A DNA stretch of 64,000 nucleotides from Athripsodes cinereus (taxonomy: Eukaryota; Arthropoda; Insecta; Trichoptera; Leptoceridae): positions 29,205,214 to 29,269,213 of the forward strand of contig OX388313.1 in NCBI GenBank assembly GCA_947579605.1. Direction: 5' to 3'. Within the stretch, counting starts at the first letter, position 1; each line of letters opens with the position of its first letter. A model generated the notes under the pieces. The model had not been told where the DNA came from, made no database searches, and saw only the letters and a program-made list of their open reading frames with translations. The translations under genes and the position numbers were made by a program. This document shows positions 1 to 11,410 of this stretch, piece after piece.

Positions 1-629
1 GGAATCTCTGTTGAGTACCTATGGGTACGTGTACGTAAGAAATGACAAAGCATTATTATTTGGCATGATGATATGATTCAAAGAGAACCGGAACAGCCTT
101 CGAGAGTGGAGATGGTTCGTGATTTAATAATAGATTCAATGATTGATACAATACTATAAAATGCCGAGAGAATGGGATTAATAATAATAATATTAAACTG
201 GCGTATCATCGACAAATCAGAAACGAAACATGATGACGATGATGATATTGGTAAGAAGTGTATATTCCATCGGATGTCAAGTTTGAGGTCAAGGCAGTTC
301 GTTAGACTTTTATAGGACTGTCGAACTTGTACATCATTGCGAAATCCCTACATTGCCGAAAACTTACAGCAATGGTATCAAACAGTTTCGTAATCCATGA
401 CTTGGTCTTTCTGTTCTACTGAGAATAAAATTACTTAAAAAGGATTATTTCGTTATTCTAATTCATAGTTTGATCGACTTGGTAAATGCTTGTGTCTCTT
501 TCTACGTCCAAAATTAATTTATTTAAGTAAGCCTGTGACATGTTCAAACAGGTGTGACAATGAGAAAAAGATTTAAAAAAAAACTACGATTCATATTAAT
601 ATTAAATCACAGTCAGAACATTTCTGAGG
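1..629. other. AT-rich non-coding stretch
   Basis: No gene, RNA or recognisable repeat was seen. There is a short gat-rich run near 228-248 and no reading frame of coding character. Confidence 0.5.
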
Positions 630-1284
630 CCTGAGTCAACAACACACTATCGCGTCACGTTCCCGCTCCGCTAGCGTTCGGGTGCAGACGATGGTGCGCC
701 AAAGTGTTAATTTTCGTAACTATTGTGTATCTTAGCAACGAAATTGACACTTGCTTGCAACATTCCTTGCTGCCCTTGGTAAGTATATAGTGTGTGCACT
801 TGCTTGTTGAGTTGAATATATTTTTGTAATCATATGTAAGCACACATTAATTTTGTAATAGTTTAAGTCCTTAGTACGTATTCGTACGTAACTGTAAGAT
901 AGACTTAAGAAAAGTTTTGTATATTTCTAGACGCAAGTTTTTCTTTAAAAAACCATGTACTATGTTGTGTAAATGTGTGTGTCATCCTCGGTGTGAGATC
1001 TTCCACCAAGGGTACATCAAGGGAGTATTTTAATTGTCGAGTGGGTTTTTTTTTTTGCAGAGGAAATCCCATTAGGATAACCTCGAGCCCACTCTTTGGT
1101 AAAAAAAAATAATAAAATAAAGCTTTTGCTCTAGATTGACTGGATGACATGAGAACTGATGTTCTTGAAACATCCAGGGGTAAGTGGTGGGAACCCCTCC
1201 CTTAATGTGTAATGTGCTTGCAACATCGTCTGCATCCGAACGCTAACGGAGCGGGAACGTGAGACGAAAGTGTGTTGTTGCAGG
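630..1284. mobile_element. Foldback element with ~60-bp terminal inverted repeats
   Basis: The left arm (630-693) and the reverse complement of the right arm (1224-1284) align almost end to end. Both contain the words caacaacacac, acgttcccgctccg and gcagacgatg with few substitutions. The 655-bp unit has no long reading frame, so it is a non-autonomous DNA transposon or foldback repeat of unknown superfamily. No target-site duplication is obvious. Confidence 0.6.
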
Positions 1285-1679
1285 TAACGTATAAATGTAA
1301 TCGATTGTTAGATATAGATATGGTTATGTGTTACAAATTGTTAGTTTTCGCATTTCACTGTTTTTTTTTTCTAAAGGGAGTTTGCACGATCTGTTTAACG
1401 TGCAGATGAGGCTGTTAAGTAATATTCTCAAAGTATAAGAAGCACTTGTAAATTTGACACACGAAACTACCATATAAAACTATAAATCGATAAATATAAG
1501 AAGCATTATCAAACCGACATAATTATTGATGTATACTTCCGACAAATAAGATAATAAGAGATAATTATAACTAATTAAAATTAACAAAGATCACGAAACA
1601 ACAAATAATATCGAAAGTTAAATATTTTATATTCTCAACTAGACATGAAAATTCTTTAATAACATTTTTTCATCACAGC

Positions 1680-1725
1680 GTAACCCCACATGTGGGTTAT
1701 GCCAAGATTGTATAGTAGTAGTAGC
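1680..1725 (+). repeat. Tail-sharing repeat, 3' tail only
   Basis: This carries only the terminal part of the window's commonest dispersed repeat: a taaccccacatgtgggttat-type box followed by a (tag)n run. The rest of the copy is absent. Confidence 0.5.
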
Positions 1726-2274
1726 AGTAATAGAAACATTGACTAAAAATAAGTTCGAAAAGGAATGAAAAGCTTTCAAGTCGTCAGCTATCAGTATACG
1801 GAGTCATTGTACGCAACACTCAATACGCAATATTTTTTTCATTCGATTCACTTAAGTAGGTACCAGTTCGATCTTATTGTTTATTACGATATTTTATCCA
1901 TCTCTCCCTACCGTTTCACCTCTCGTTCGATTATTGAATTTATTTTTATTAAATTTTCTTCGAATGTACTACCTGTGCTGCTGCTGTTATTATTATTATT
2001 AAAGTCGAGAGAGCTTTTCAGATTCGATACGTCGATAAGTGGACGTAATTGAAAATGAAACGGGACGATTTGCCACGGGCAATGTAGTACATGCTACATT
2101 GCCCGCAGCATAGTAGTGAATAGTTGATAAGATACTGCGTTGTAACATATGTTGTACGATGTGAAAAAACACTAGTCAAATTGTATCATTTATGGTCTCG
2201 AATTAGTGACGCCCTGAAATGATCGACTTATCGCAGCATTATAATAAAAATTCATTCGTTTTTCTTATGATCGA
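1726..2274. other. Non-coding stretch with one perfect hairpin
   Basis: The only structure seen is at 2076-2105: a perfect 12-bp stem (cgggcaatgtag and its complement) with a 6-nt loop. The 95-codon open stretch at 1765-2052 is low-complexity and shows no domain. Confidence 0.4.
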
Positions 2275-2388
2275 TCACAACCTGACCTCCAAATTCCGCA
2301 GCCACTGGATCGCATCGTCCGTAAGAGCGTTGAAATCCTGAAACTCTCCATGTAATGCGTGTGTGGGACACCCGTTTATAGGCGGTCG
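2275..2388 (-). mobile_element. LINE ORF2 C-terminal remnant (DDAIQWLRNLEVRL end)
   Basis: Read on the minus strand, 37 codons are open before a TGA. They end in LTDDAIQWLRNLEVRL, preceded by a Cys-Pro. The pattern 'CP...(D/E)AI.W(I/L)..L(D/E)(V/L).L-stop' is one I know from the extreme C terminus of arthropod non-LTR retrotransposon polymerases. A stop codon bounds the upstream side, so this is a 5'-truncated dead fragment. The LINE clade cannot be named from so little. Confidence 0.45.
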
Positions 2389-4630
2389 CTAATTTGTGTC
2401 ACTCCACATGTGCTCGCTGATGAATCAAATCAATAATATAAATAATGAAAAACGACATACCTACACGTCACAAATTATTTTATAGAATTCTTCTACTTTC
2501 ACCCTTCAAAATTCCTCTAGAGAGCACAAGCCTTAAAAGACAAAAAAGTATTCTCTTTTCTTTCTCACAATACACAGTTCCAGAGCTTTACGAATGTCTT
2601 GAAAGAAGATGACAAGTGACACAAAAACATTGGAGACTTGTTTCCGCGGTGTTTCTACGCGAAAAATCAAAGGGCGAATGACTGAGCCAGTTATAGAAAA
2701 TGGTCACGGTTTTTTTTTTATGAGGATAGTTTCAAAGCATATAGGTATAGCAGTAATAAAATACAAAAATAATGACAAAACCTTTCTTGAAACACGAGGC
2801 ACAGAATACTTCTGTACAGTTCGTAATAATCGAATAGTTCTGCGAACCAATAACACATATTCGATTAAAAAGAATCAATGTAAAGGCGATTGTAAAGGAA
2901 TTTAATGTATATGATTTGCATAACCATAGATTAACATAGGATAATATGAAGACTGAATAGTATAGTTAATATAATGATAACATGCGATAAATATTATTAT
3001 CGGCGTATTAGCTAGGTGTTGCAACAAACCAACAACAACAAGGTGTCAAATATAATTGTGTTGTATCTACTGCTTGTGGTGTTCACGATGTTACCTGATG
3101 GAATCCAATAAGGATAACACAAAATAAAAATCATGATTGCGCACTGCTTATTATGAGCTGGTACTTTGAGTAGTGATGATTATGGACTCATTTTACTATG
3201 CTATGCAGAAAACAATACAATTTTTCTCGAGATGTTTATGTGTACGGAATAGGGTGAATGATCGAAAATCTACACTGAGAAAAATACTAACGAAATTTCA
3301 CAACGAATCATTGGTACGTACTATCAAATTAGGACCAGAGTTCGTACGAACGATTCACTAGTACAGATCTATTGACTTCGCAACCAATAATTCATTGGTA
3401 CATTTACCAACAACTTCTTCACAGTGACGTCATCAACTTGAAGTTCGCTGCACAACGAATCGTTGGTACGAATCAATTGATTTACTTGTCATACTTACGT
3501 AGGTACCTATACATGACCTTAGCTGTCAAAAGTCCAATAATATTAATCGCGTTTAGTTGTAAAATGTGATCTATTTTCCTAATAACACTATAATTATTAT
3601 TTGAAAAATCTAGCAAAAATAATAATATTATTAGAATAATTATTCACATTGTACAAATAAACATTGTGATCAATATATAAGTAAAAAAAGTAGCAAGGAA
3701 ATTAAAATGATTTCTTTCTATTAAGTTCTTATGTAATATAATAATTTATTAAAAATTTCAATTGAAAAAATATAAAAATAAGGACAATTTATAAAGACAT
3801 AATAAATATATCGTACGAGTATTATAGGATTCTTCCAAAGGTCGTGCAGAAATTACAACTCTTTCTTCAGGGATGTTGAATTTTACTTTTCATCATTGCC
3901 AAAATTCAAAGGTGCTATTTCTAGATCTCTTCAGTTTTTATTCAGAGAGGACTGATCCCCCCCCCTGAGCATCAGTCATTGCTTGTGTTTTTTTTTTGTA
4001 ATAGCGTATTCATTTCACGACTGAATGTTTTTCTTTTTGTCTTCATTGTTATTGCCTCGATCGGTGCAATCGAGTGCATTTTGTTTTTATTTATTTTTGT
4101 TGTTGGAACATAGCTGGAACATAGTGTTGATAATATGGTGTAAAATAATTTAACAAACTTCACTGGCTTGCAAACCATACAATATTCAAGTTATACTATA
4201 TAATCTGTAATAGCTGTTTGTTTGTAATAAGTGTATTAACAAAATAAATAAATTGATTGAGTCGACGTTGATTTTGTAAAACTCCATTATATTGATATAC
4301 AACACAACCAACTGTTCTTTCTGAATTTCCCTCAATAATTTTTGCATTATATAAAACCTTAGCTCTAAGAATATATTGTTATACCTACCTAATAAGACAT
4401 AGTATTTAAGTAACAACACGGCCTATAGTAAATTTAGTTTGACAATGACCTCATAGGTCGAAACCTGGTAACTTATTAAACAAATAAATCGTAGTAAAAC
4501 CAAAAACAATTTTGTTTTCATTATATGAAAATAAATAAAAAAAATAAAAATTCTAATCATACCACGTTGTTGCTCTACGGGAGTTATTTTATTTTGGCAT
4601 TCTTCTCTGCAACTTTTTTCTATGGGAACA
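2389..4630. other. Non-coding AT-rich stretch
   Basis: No gene seen. A short direct repeat (caacgaatc.ttggtacg) occurs near 3301 and 3453, with related words between. Several open stretches of 60-100 codons are AT-driven, lack a domain and have no splice context. Confidence 0.4.
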
Positions 4631-5800
4631 AAAATTTTTCATGCTGACAGTTGACTTTTTCTGTTTGAGTATGAATGCCCCAATTCTACTAATTTGTTTT
4701 CTACTAGCCTTTTGATAATTACATTTGACCTTTTTTCTGTAAAATTAAAAATAATATATATATAACTAAAAGTTATTTTTGTAAACAAAAGAATTGAAAT
4801 TAAAAAAACAGGATTTGAAGTATGCAAACTTTTGATGTTGATGTAGGTGACACCAAATCCAAAAGCAACATTTTCACCAATTTGTTGATGTTCTGCAACA
4901 TTCTGTAAAGTACAAATTTTAGTTAATCGTCAATAAAAATTTGGCTTGTTGATAAAACAATTATTGCAAATTAAACATCTCATACCAACTCATCATGGAC
5001 TGGACTTTATAAAGATTCATTATTTGTTGAGCTGTAAATGCTTTTGATCTTAACATATATTATGGCACCACTTGTGTGGACAAATTTGTTAGTGTAGAAA
5101 TTTAGTCGGATAAATGTAAGCCCCCAGATTTCTGAACTATCCAGGTGGACGGTGGGTCTCCTTCAATGTATATGCTCAATCACAACCTCATTTGTTTCCT
5201 CCACAGTCTAAAAGTACAAAAATGATTTATTAAACCAAATGATAACTAATAAAGTTAGTTCATTCACAAACAAAATCAATGTTAGTCCAATATTACATAC
5301 CAAATTGATGGTTGAAGTTTCACTTTCATTTCATCACATGGTTTTTAACATTAAATCCTGTAATCTGTAAAGCAAAAAATATTCATTTAATTAAAATAAC
5401 CTAATTAGTCCATCCACAAGCACTCAAGGTTAGAACAATGTTACTCACCAAATGGTTACTTGATGGTGCACTTTCATTCTGTAATTCCACGTTATTTTCC
5501 ACATTGCGTTTCATCTATAAAGTAAAAACATAATATCAAAATCATTAATGCTTTAAATCATACAAAAATAATAGTAAATAAGAAGAAATTACAACCTTGC
5601 ATTTCCATGACAGGTGATTTTTTCATCCCATAATGCACTATTATGAGGGATCTTGTTTTAAATGTTTTGCACTGTCATATTTTAACAATTATCCTCAATC
5701 CACTTATAAAAAAACACCGAAATACGAAAACGGTTTGACAGAAATTAACAAACAAAACACCGAACGGAAAATCGACGAATGTCATCGAATATTAGTGTTG
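4630..5800 (-). pseudogene. Possible decayed multi-exon gene with duplicated small exons
   Basis: Several short minus-strand segments sit between good acceptor and donor sites. 5514-5449 follows ttttactttatag and ends at GTGAGT; it reads MKRNVENNVELQNESAPSSN followed by HL. 5364-5301 follows ttttgctttacag and ends at GTATGT; it holds a diverged copy of the same 3' half (NESETSTINL) but has in-frame TGA codons. Further acceptor-like sites lie near 5206, 4917 and 4740. The last opens a frame ending SNRKSQLSA-stop. The two small exons and part of their flanks look like a tandem duplication. No known domain was recognised. It could be a dead gene, a transposon with introns, or chance. Confidence 0.22.
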
Positions 5801-6639
5801 CCATTAGAATAATTAATAATGACCAAAGTATTGTTTTTTTTTTATCAAAATATAACACATTTTACAACCATTCTAGTGTATTCATTATATTAAAAAACAA
5901 TAAATAAGTATTTAATTATTTGTATAATAACGAAAATACTACAAATAAATAAAACAATATTGTACTATTGAAATACGTTTCGTCAATCATAATGTATTTT
6001 TATGCGTGTGGCAATTTCACAAGCCATAATGTACTTACCTGACAATGATTTTAAACCAACTAGCGCCATACACGGATGTTTGGGTAACTAAAAGATTGGT
6101 AAGTGCCGAACATATCGTTGGGAAGTATAGTTATCGGTAAAGGCAAAATGATTTAATGTTACGTAATGTTGAATTTGATCTTTATGTCATATTATATCAA
6201 TGGTAAGGCGAGCAAAACAATTTATTGTGAAATATCAATTGAATTTGGAGATGTACCTTTTCTCAGTGTACCTAGTAGTGTATATAACTATAACCTAACC
6301 CTACCTTTAAGGCATCTCACACATCTTGAGAAACAGAGTGCAATGAGCATGCAGGTCGTCCACTCTGTGCCATAGATATTTTCAAGCAATCATATTAGGA
6401 CGCATACATATTCGTTGAACTGAAAATGTCAAATGAATTTTATGTAATGTTTTAGAAATTATTCTCTTTTACGAAACACTTGAAAGTCTTGCTGAAATGT
6501 ATCATAATAACTAATGGATAAATAATATTATAAGTAGGAGATATCGCGATCCAGGTCTGCTGGAAGGTATCGCAATAAGTATTGCATTATTATTGCACTG
6601 ATATTTTCAAACACTTTCTTATGAATAATAAATATAACT
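5801..6639. other. Non-coding stretch
   Basis: Nothing recognised. It is AT-rich, with one 69-codon open stretch (6166-6375) that shows no domain or splice signal. Confidence 0.4.
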
Positions 6640-6985
6640 AATGTGCCAATCTGATATCTCGATTAGAGAACCATGTTTATAAAATGTGGCATTGTGCAAA
6701 ATCTAATCGGAAGAAGAGGAAAAAGGCGTCCCAACATTTAATGCAAACCAAAGAAGCATCATCTCAGATCTCTATTGGATCAAGATCTTGCGTCTAAACG
6801 ACGCCAGAACAACTAAGTTAAATACTTTTTTGACAGTTAGTTCGACCAGTCAACAGCAAATGTTAGAATATTTACAATTTTTTGTTGTTCAACACATCTC
6901 GATTTCTAATTGATTTTGTCATCTGCGCATTGTGCCCAAATCCAATTAAACGATAAAAAAAAATAGTAAATATCCTATACATTAC
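6640..6985 (-). repeat. Dispersed hairpin repeat 'family 2', copy 1
   Basis: This has the words gagaaccatgtttat, ttgtgcaaaatctaatcg and gtcatctgcgcattg. They recur, in the opposite order, at 16.5, 20.3 and 51.7 kb. The core is a near-palindrome around acaatgttacattgt. The left ~80 bp and right ~75 bp match the family and the middle is unrelated or diverged. There is no coding potential, so it is probably a non-autonomous repeat. Confidence 0.5.
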
Positions 6986-7370
6986 CAATGTACATTAAAT
7001 ATTAAAATAAATATATAATGATTAGTAAAAAGTATGAGTTTTTAAAATATACATTGCATCAACAACGAGGTATAGTTCTATGACAAGAAGTCTTTAAAAA
7101 AATAATACTTAATTTATGTAGACGCGTCACATATACGTAAGAGGGCAAAATATTCAATGATTATTACTTTTGAAAAGCATATAATTCTTAATAATAATTC
7201 AAAACGGTAAATTTAATGGCAAATAACTGAAAAATATTACAAAATAAAACTTTTCATCATACTCGGTGTAACGAAGCGAAACACTACAATGTTCTTCGTT
7301 ATTTATTACGTTTTCATCTATTACTTCAAATAAGAATGAAACATAAACAGAACGGAATAAATAATACTAT

Positions 7371-7505
7371 TTTTTATTTATTTATTCTTTACTGTACATT
7401 GATTACATTGATTACACAAAAATATATTTATGTCAAATACAATCATACAAACAATATACAGAAGGGTGAGTTTATCGCAGAGACGCGATTTCTTCCAACT
7501 AACCC
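7371..7505 (-). mobile_element. LINE 3' end with hairpin, minus orientation
   Basis: On the minus strand this reads ttggaagaaatcgcgt, then a small hairpin (ATCGC, 6-nt loop, GCGAT; 7474-7489), then aaactcaccc, a tgtacagt-like box and a taaataaataaa tail. Apart from its internal hairpin it is the inverted partner of 7870-8020. I recall this layout as the 3' UTR of a LINE common in lepidopteran genomes; that identification is from memory. Confidence 0.5.
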
Positions 7506-7730
7506 AATTTCGGAAGAGGGGTGTGAGAAAGCGCAGACGTCCGAGAACTATGCAGCTTGCTCACATATCAAATCGAATTCTCAAGAACGTCCGCGTGTTC
7601 AGTAAGAGATATCAGCGTGCATATAGAAAAAAATTAATGGATGTAGAGGAAGCGAAAGAAGCATGTAATGAACCATTGATATGACATTTCGTTCTTTCTG
7701 CCTACCCCACTTGGGATATGGCGTGAGGCT
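7498..7730 (+). mobile_element. LINE C-terminal fragment, SAYPTW family (diverged)
   Basis: A decayed copy of the C terminus also seen at 37.8 and 57.5 kb. It keeps RKRGVRKRRRPRTM, VEEAKEAC and, in a broken frame, VLSAYPTWDMA followed by TGA and an ataaataaa tail. At least one stop and a frame change separate the blocks. It lies between two inverted LINE 3' ends. It is the most diverged member and probably the oldest. Confidence 0.65.
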
Positions 7731-7869
7731 ACATAATAAATAAATAGACATGTAGTGATTATAATTATGGTGTTGTGTTGGTTTGTAAACAAGTATAAAT
7801 GTATATATATATAAGTTTTTCGAAGGATTTGTAAATATTTCCTGAGCAATTTTAATTCTGGTGTATAAT

Positions 7870-8020
7870 TCTGGTCCGGGTTAGTTGGAAGACATCGCAT
7901 TTTAGCGATAAACTCGCCCTCTGTACATTGAATTTATAATTGTTATTTTTATGCCACTATTTCACTATGTAATATTGTAACCAATGTACAGTAAAGAATA
8001 AAATAAATAAATAAATAAAA
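7870..8020 (+). mobile_element. LINE 3' end with hairpin, plus orientation
   Basis: ggttagttggaagac is followed by a hairpin (ATCGC at 7894-7898, GCGAT at 7905-7909), then aaactcgccctctgtacatt and, about 60 bp on, a second tgtacagtaaagaata box with a (aaat)n tail. It mirrors 7371-7505, so the two can pair as a long inverted repeat around the LINE fragment between them. Confidence 0.5.
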
Positions 8021-8480
8021 ATAAAAATATATTATTCTGTTCCTTATTTCATCTGTTCTATTTCACTTCGTGAAAATGATAAAAGAAAAATAAATAAAAC
8101 GAAAAATATATATGTAAGATAGACACGTCGCGTCAGACTACGTATTCCCGTTCGTGGATACAATAAATTCTAAGTGTTTCGGTACTCATTACTAAGAAGC
8201 AGAGTATCTATAGAAGGCAATGCACAGACCAAAGAATAATATTCAGTACTTATATTAGATAGTAGACAGTAGTTGGATACTAACAGAAGTCTGGTGCCTA
8301 ACCATGCGTTAAATACTATTTGCCCACCTCCCTACGGGATACCTATTAGGAATTCTAACGTTTTACTCTTCCATCGCTACTGCTGTTTGCTATGAGAGAT
8401 GTTCGTTCATAAAATTCATTTAAAGCAAAACTTATTCGATAATAAATAAAGGTGTACCATTTATTATTGATATTTTTTTA
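8021..8480. other. Non-coding stretch
   Basis: A/T-rich low-complexity sequence follows the LINE tail. Nothing else was seen. Confidence 0.4.
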
Positions 8481-8550
8481 CTAAGCCCTCGCACCATATC
8501 CCTTTGAGTCGCGAGGTCCCGGGTTCGATTCTCGGCCAGGACAAAATGAA
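8481..8550 (+). repeat. tRNA-derived SINE head (B box)
   Basis: It contains gtcccgggttcgattctcgg, whose core matches the RNA polymerase III B box GGTTCGANNCC, followed by a non-tRNA body. A convincing A box is not visible, so the 5' end is degraded or truncated. Confidence 0.45.
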
Positions 8551-9269
8551 GAATGACCTTTTTTGTACATAGCTGAGTTGCCAAAAGGCGGACTTATTGT
8601 CTTTTTAACTATCTGCATGATATTCGAACCTATTGCGTTATTTCTTTTAGACACGTACATATGTATTTATTTCACACCCAATGGTACAAAGGATACATAG
8701 TCCAAATCACCAAAGTTCATTTTAATCACAACACTAGCCTTCCGTTTCCACTCTTTTCTGTATTTTATTCTCATTTCCCACCCTTTTCTCTTCTCGTATC
8801 AATTCATTAACGTTTCAGTTCGTTATCTAATTACTTTATCTAACATAACATAGAGAATAGAGTTAGTGACGCGAATGACCATTCTTATTTAGATAATCTC
8901 TCCCAGTTCTTATTTTCCACTACTCGTGTTATCTTCCACGGGATAACTTAGTATTACAGACGGCGATATATTTTACTAAACGCTCATTATTCATGTACAT
9001 GCCTTAAACTATCGCGGATTTCACAGGCATAATTAAAATGCTTCATAAAGCTTGAAGCCGAAATAAATCACCCATAATCCTTGAACTTTTCTAGAGACTT
9101 AGGGAATATGAATTAGGGTATTTTTTACCGTTGCCATTTTACCATTCAAGGAAGTCCATCTAACACCAGAATATTTCAGGATTCAGGGATTCTTGTTAAC
9201 CATACTCGTTTGCAAAAGAACTAAGACAGATATTCATAAAACAACACGAATCAGACAATAATAAATATC
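8551..9269. other. Non-coding stretch
   Basis: Nothing recognised. Confidence 0.4.
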
Positions 9270-9320
9270 TTCAATCCAGCGATGAGGTTCGCCACCCATT
9301 CTGAATGTTATATACTATAT
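9270..9320 (+). repeat. Tail-sharing repeat, internal fragment
   Basis: This has the central words of the family, cagcgatgaggttcgccac followed by ccattctgaatgt. Both ends are missing. Confidence 0.5.
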
Positions 9321-9970
9321 GACATTGAAAACGACCAACGTGTTGTGTTGTATTGTGACTCAAAATGAAAACTTTGATGTCGCAATTTTCAGTCGCTACG
9401 GCTGAAACGTTATAAGCACACCGTAAAGCAAGTCGAAAAAGCTTTCCTTGGACGTGTCACTGGGAGGCGAGACCGTTTGCACTGTGCATGAGCCGTGTAA
9501 TTATTCACACCAAAGCTCTGCTGCTCTGTTGTTAAGTGAAGAACAAACACAATACGACTCGTTGGTGATGTCTTTACTTCATTTTGTAATTAACTAACAA
9601 GGGAATGTATTATCAACGAGAGCTTTTCAGTAAAGTCTAGGAATGAAGTATTATAATATTGATGTAGTTAGTGGAAGGATTAATGTGTTTACTCTAAGGA
9701 CAGCATCATCGATAGCTTTTAAGTGTTTGCATATTTTTAATATCAGCAGTGCAGAAAATATTTTAAGAGTGTTTGATTATGGATTCTCGAATGACATCCA
9801 ATGTGAGAAACACGTACCTATATTTGAAACTAGAATAATAGTATTAATGATACAAAGATTTTCCAAACAAACTTTTAAATGTAGCAAGCTTCAGACAGTC
9901 AGGAGCCTAAATGAAAAGTGGACGAAGAATCTTTTGAAATGGAACTTAAAATAACACCCAAAGTACGAAA
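9321..9970. other. Non-coding stretch
   Basis: There is an open stretch of 103 codons at 9643-9954, but no domain was recognised. It may include 5' decayed sequence of the LINE fragment that follows. Confidence 0.3.
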
Positions 9971-10108
9971 AGGCCAGCATTAAGATGGATAGACGACTTG
10001 ATTGAACATGATTGTATAAATTGCATGCTGACGGCTCAGGATCGAAGAAATGGAGAAGGCCTTCGTCCAGAAACGGGAGTACGAGCTACGCTCAATTTTG
10101 GGGAGTAG
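9971..10108 (+). mobile_element. LINE C-terminal fragment (RPALRWIDDL ... AQDRR type)
   Basis: The frame reads RPALRWIDDLIEHD, then LTAQDRRNGEG and ends ATLNFGE-stop. 'GRP..RW.DD(L/I)....W...AQDR..W' is the usual C-terminal end of RTE/CR1-like LINE polymerases in arthropods. The tail downstream turns into a (tta)n run at 10173-10185 and then meets a tail-sharing repeat. The clade is not resolvable. Confidence 0.55.
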
Positions 10109-10186
10109 TTGTATTAGGAAAAAAAATATTTATTGTTTGATTATTGTAAATGATACTTGTGTTTAATAAACTATTATTATTATTAT

Positions 10187-10400
10187 TCTATCCCACAAGT
10201 GGGGTAGCCAGTTGATCATCTACGTGTAACAAAACATAGACGTTGTCCACTATACCTATACCAATAAAAAACAAGACTTCAAAATGTGTAGTACAATATT
10301 ATCACTGCTGAGTAGAAAAAACTTAATAAAATGTCTTGTTTTTGATGTTTTACAAATACTGGCTTCCACAGGATACTCGAAAACTCACAGAAAAGATTGC
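10187..10400 (-). repeat. Tail-sharing repeat, near-complete, minus
   Basis: In plus-strand order it reads tatcccacaagtggggtagc (3' tail of the family) through to acaggatactcgaaaactca (5' part). The middle is diverged. Confidence 0.65.
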
Positions 10401-10662
10401 TAGTTATATTCTTTGCCAGGTATCCACATCGAGCTTTAGAAATTTGTGTAATTGAAAAATAGTCATCCTGGATAAATACCGTCCGTTCACATAAATAAAT
10501 TGCCTAAGGACAGTTATACGATAGTACTATACTACGATAGACATGGGTACATAATATGGTGTAGAAGTAGTTGTGGTAGTAGTACATAATATTCGTTGTC
10601 ACACGGCCCCATGGCAAACACCATCACAAGATCACCATCCGTCCCAGGTGTCTGTATCTACT

Positions 10663-11171
10663 AATATAAGGTGGCTTGCATTCAACTTTATAATGGGTCA
10701 ATACGGGACATGATGAGAATTTACACAAAAATTTCGTGATTAAATTTAAACCTTTCCAATTTCTTTCTCCGAGAGTCCCCGAATACTAGTACGCGAAGTT
10801 AATAAAGTGGTCAATTTATCTTGAAATGGACTTCCAAAAAGTACCTACCTTCGGTCAATAACATCGAAATCAATTTCTATCTCTTTAAAAATCATTCGTA
10901 CCGGGTGGAATCTCTGAGGGCGCCAAATTAGCGATTAGGAATTTGATATATTTCACGATTTTATCGTTTTGTATCGAAATACTTCTGAAAAAAAAAACGT
11001 TTTTGTTTTCATTTCTACCCCCGTCATCAAATTAAAAAATTGATTTGGTATTGAAATTTTCCGAACTCGGGACAATTAAGGAATTTTGTGGGACTTTTTT
11101 TGAAATGCTGGGCGACGACTGGCATTGCAGGACGGTCCCGCAGAATCCGGGACGGTTAGCCGCCTTATATT
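10663..11171. mobile_element. Possible short-TIR element (aatataagg termini)
   Basis: aatataaggtggct at 10663 faces its near complement at 11160-11171, and both ends go on with cgggac-rich words. About 508 bp separate the ends, with no coding sequence. The inverted repeat is short and its inner part is weak, so this is tentative. Confidence 0.3.
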
Positions 11172-11221
11172 AATAATAGGTAGGTATCATACTAATAATA
11201 ATAATGAATGTTATCATAGAT

Positions 11222-11410
11222 TTCCTGGCGCGTCCCTCCGAGACGGGTGCAATTAATTCAGCAGGCAGCAAACACACACTCACACCGTGTTGTTTGCTTA
11301 GCACCACCACATTGCATTGCACACCGGCGCAGCGTAGCGCCTGCAACGGCAATAACACTTCCCGCCGGACGGGCGTCATCGAGGAGGAACGACAAGCGCT
11401 GGAAGATTGC
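11222..11410. other. GC- and CpG-rich island
   Basis: About 190 bp of clearly higher GC, with many CG dinucleotides, sit in AT-rich surroundings. Both strands stay open across it (113 codons plus, 80 codons minus), but high GC alone can do that. No domain, splice site or promoter element was recognised. It may be a fragment of a GC-rich exon, a promoter CpG patch, or a foreign insertion. Confidence 0.3.
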
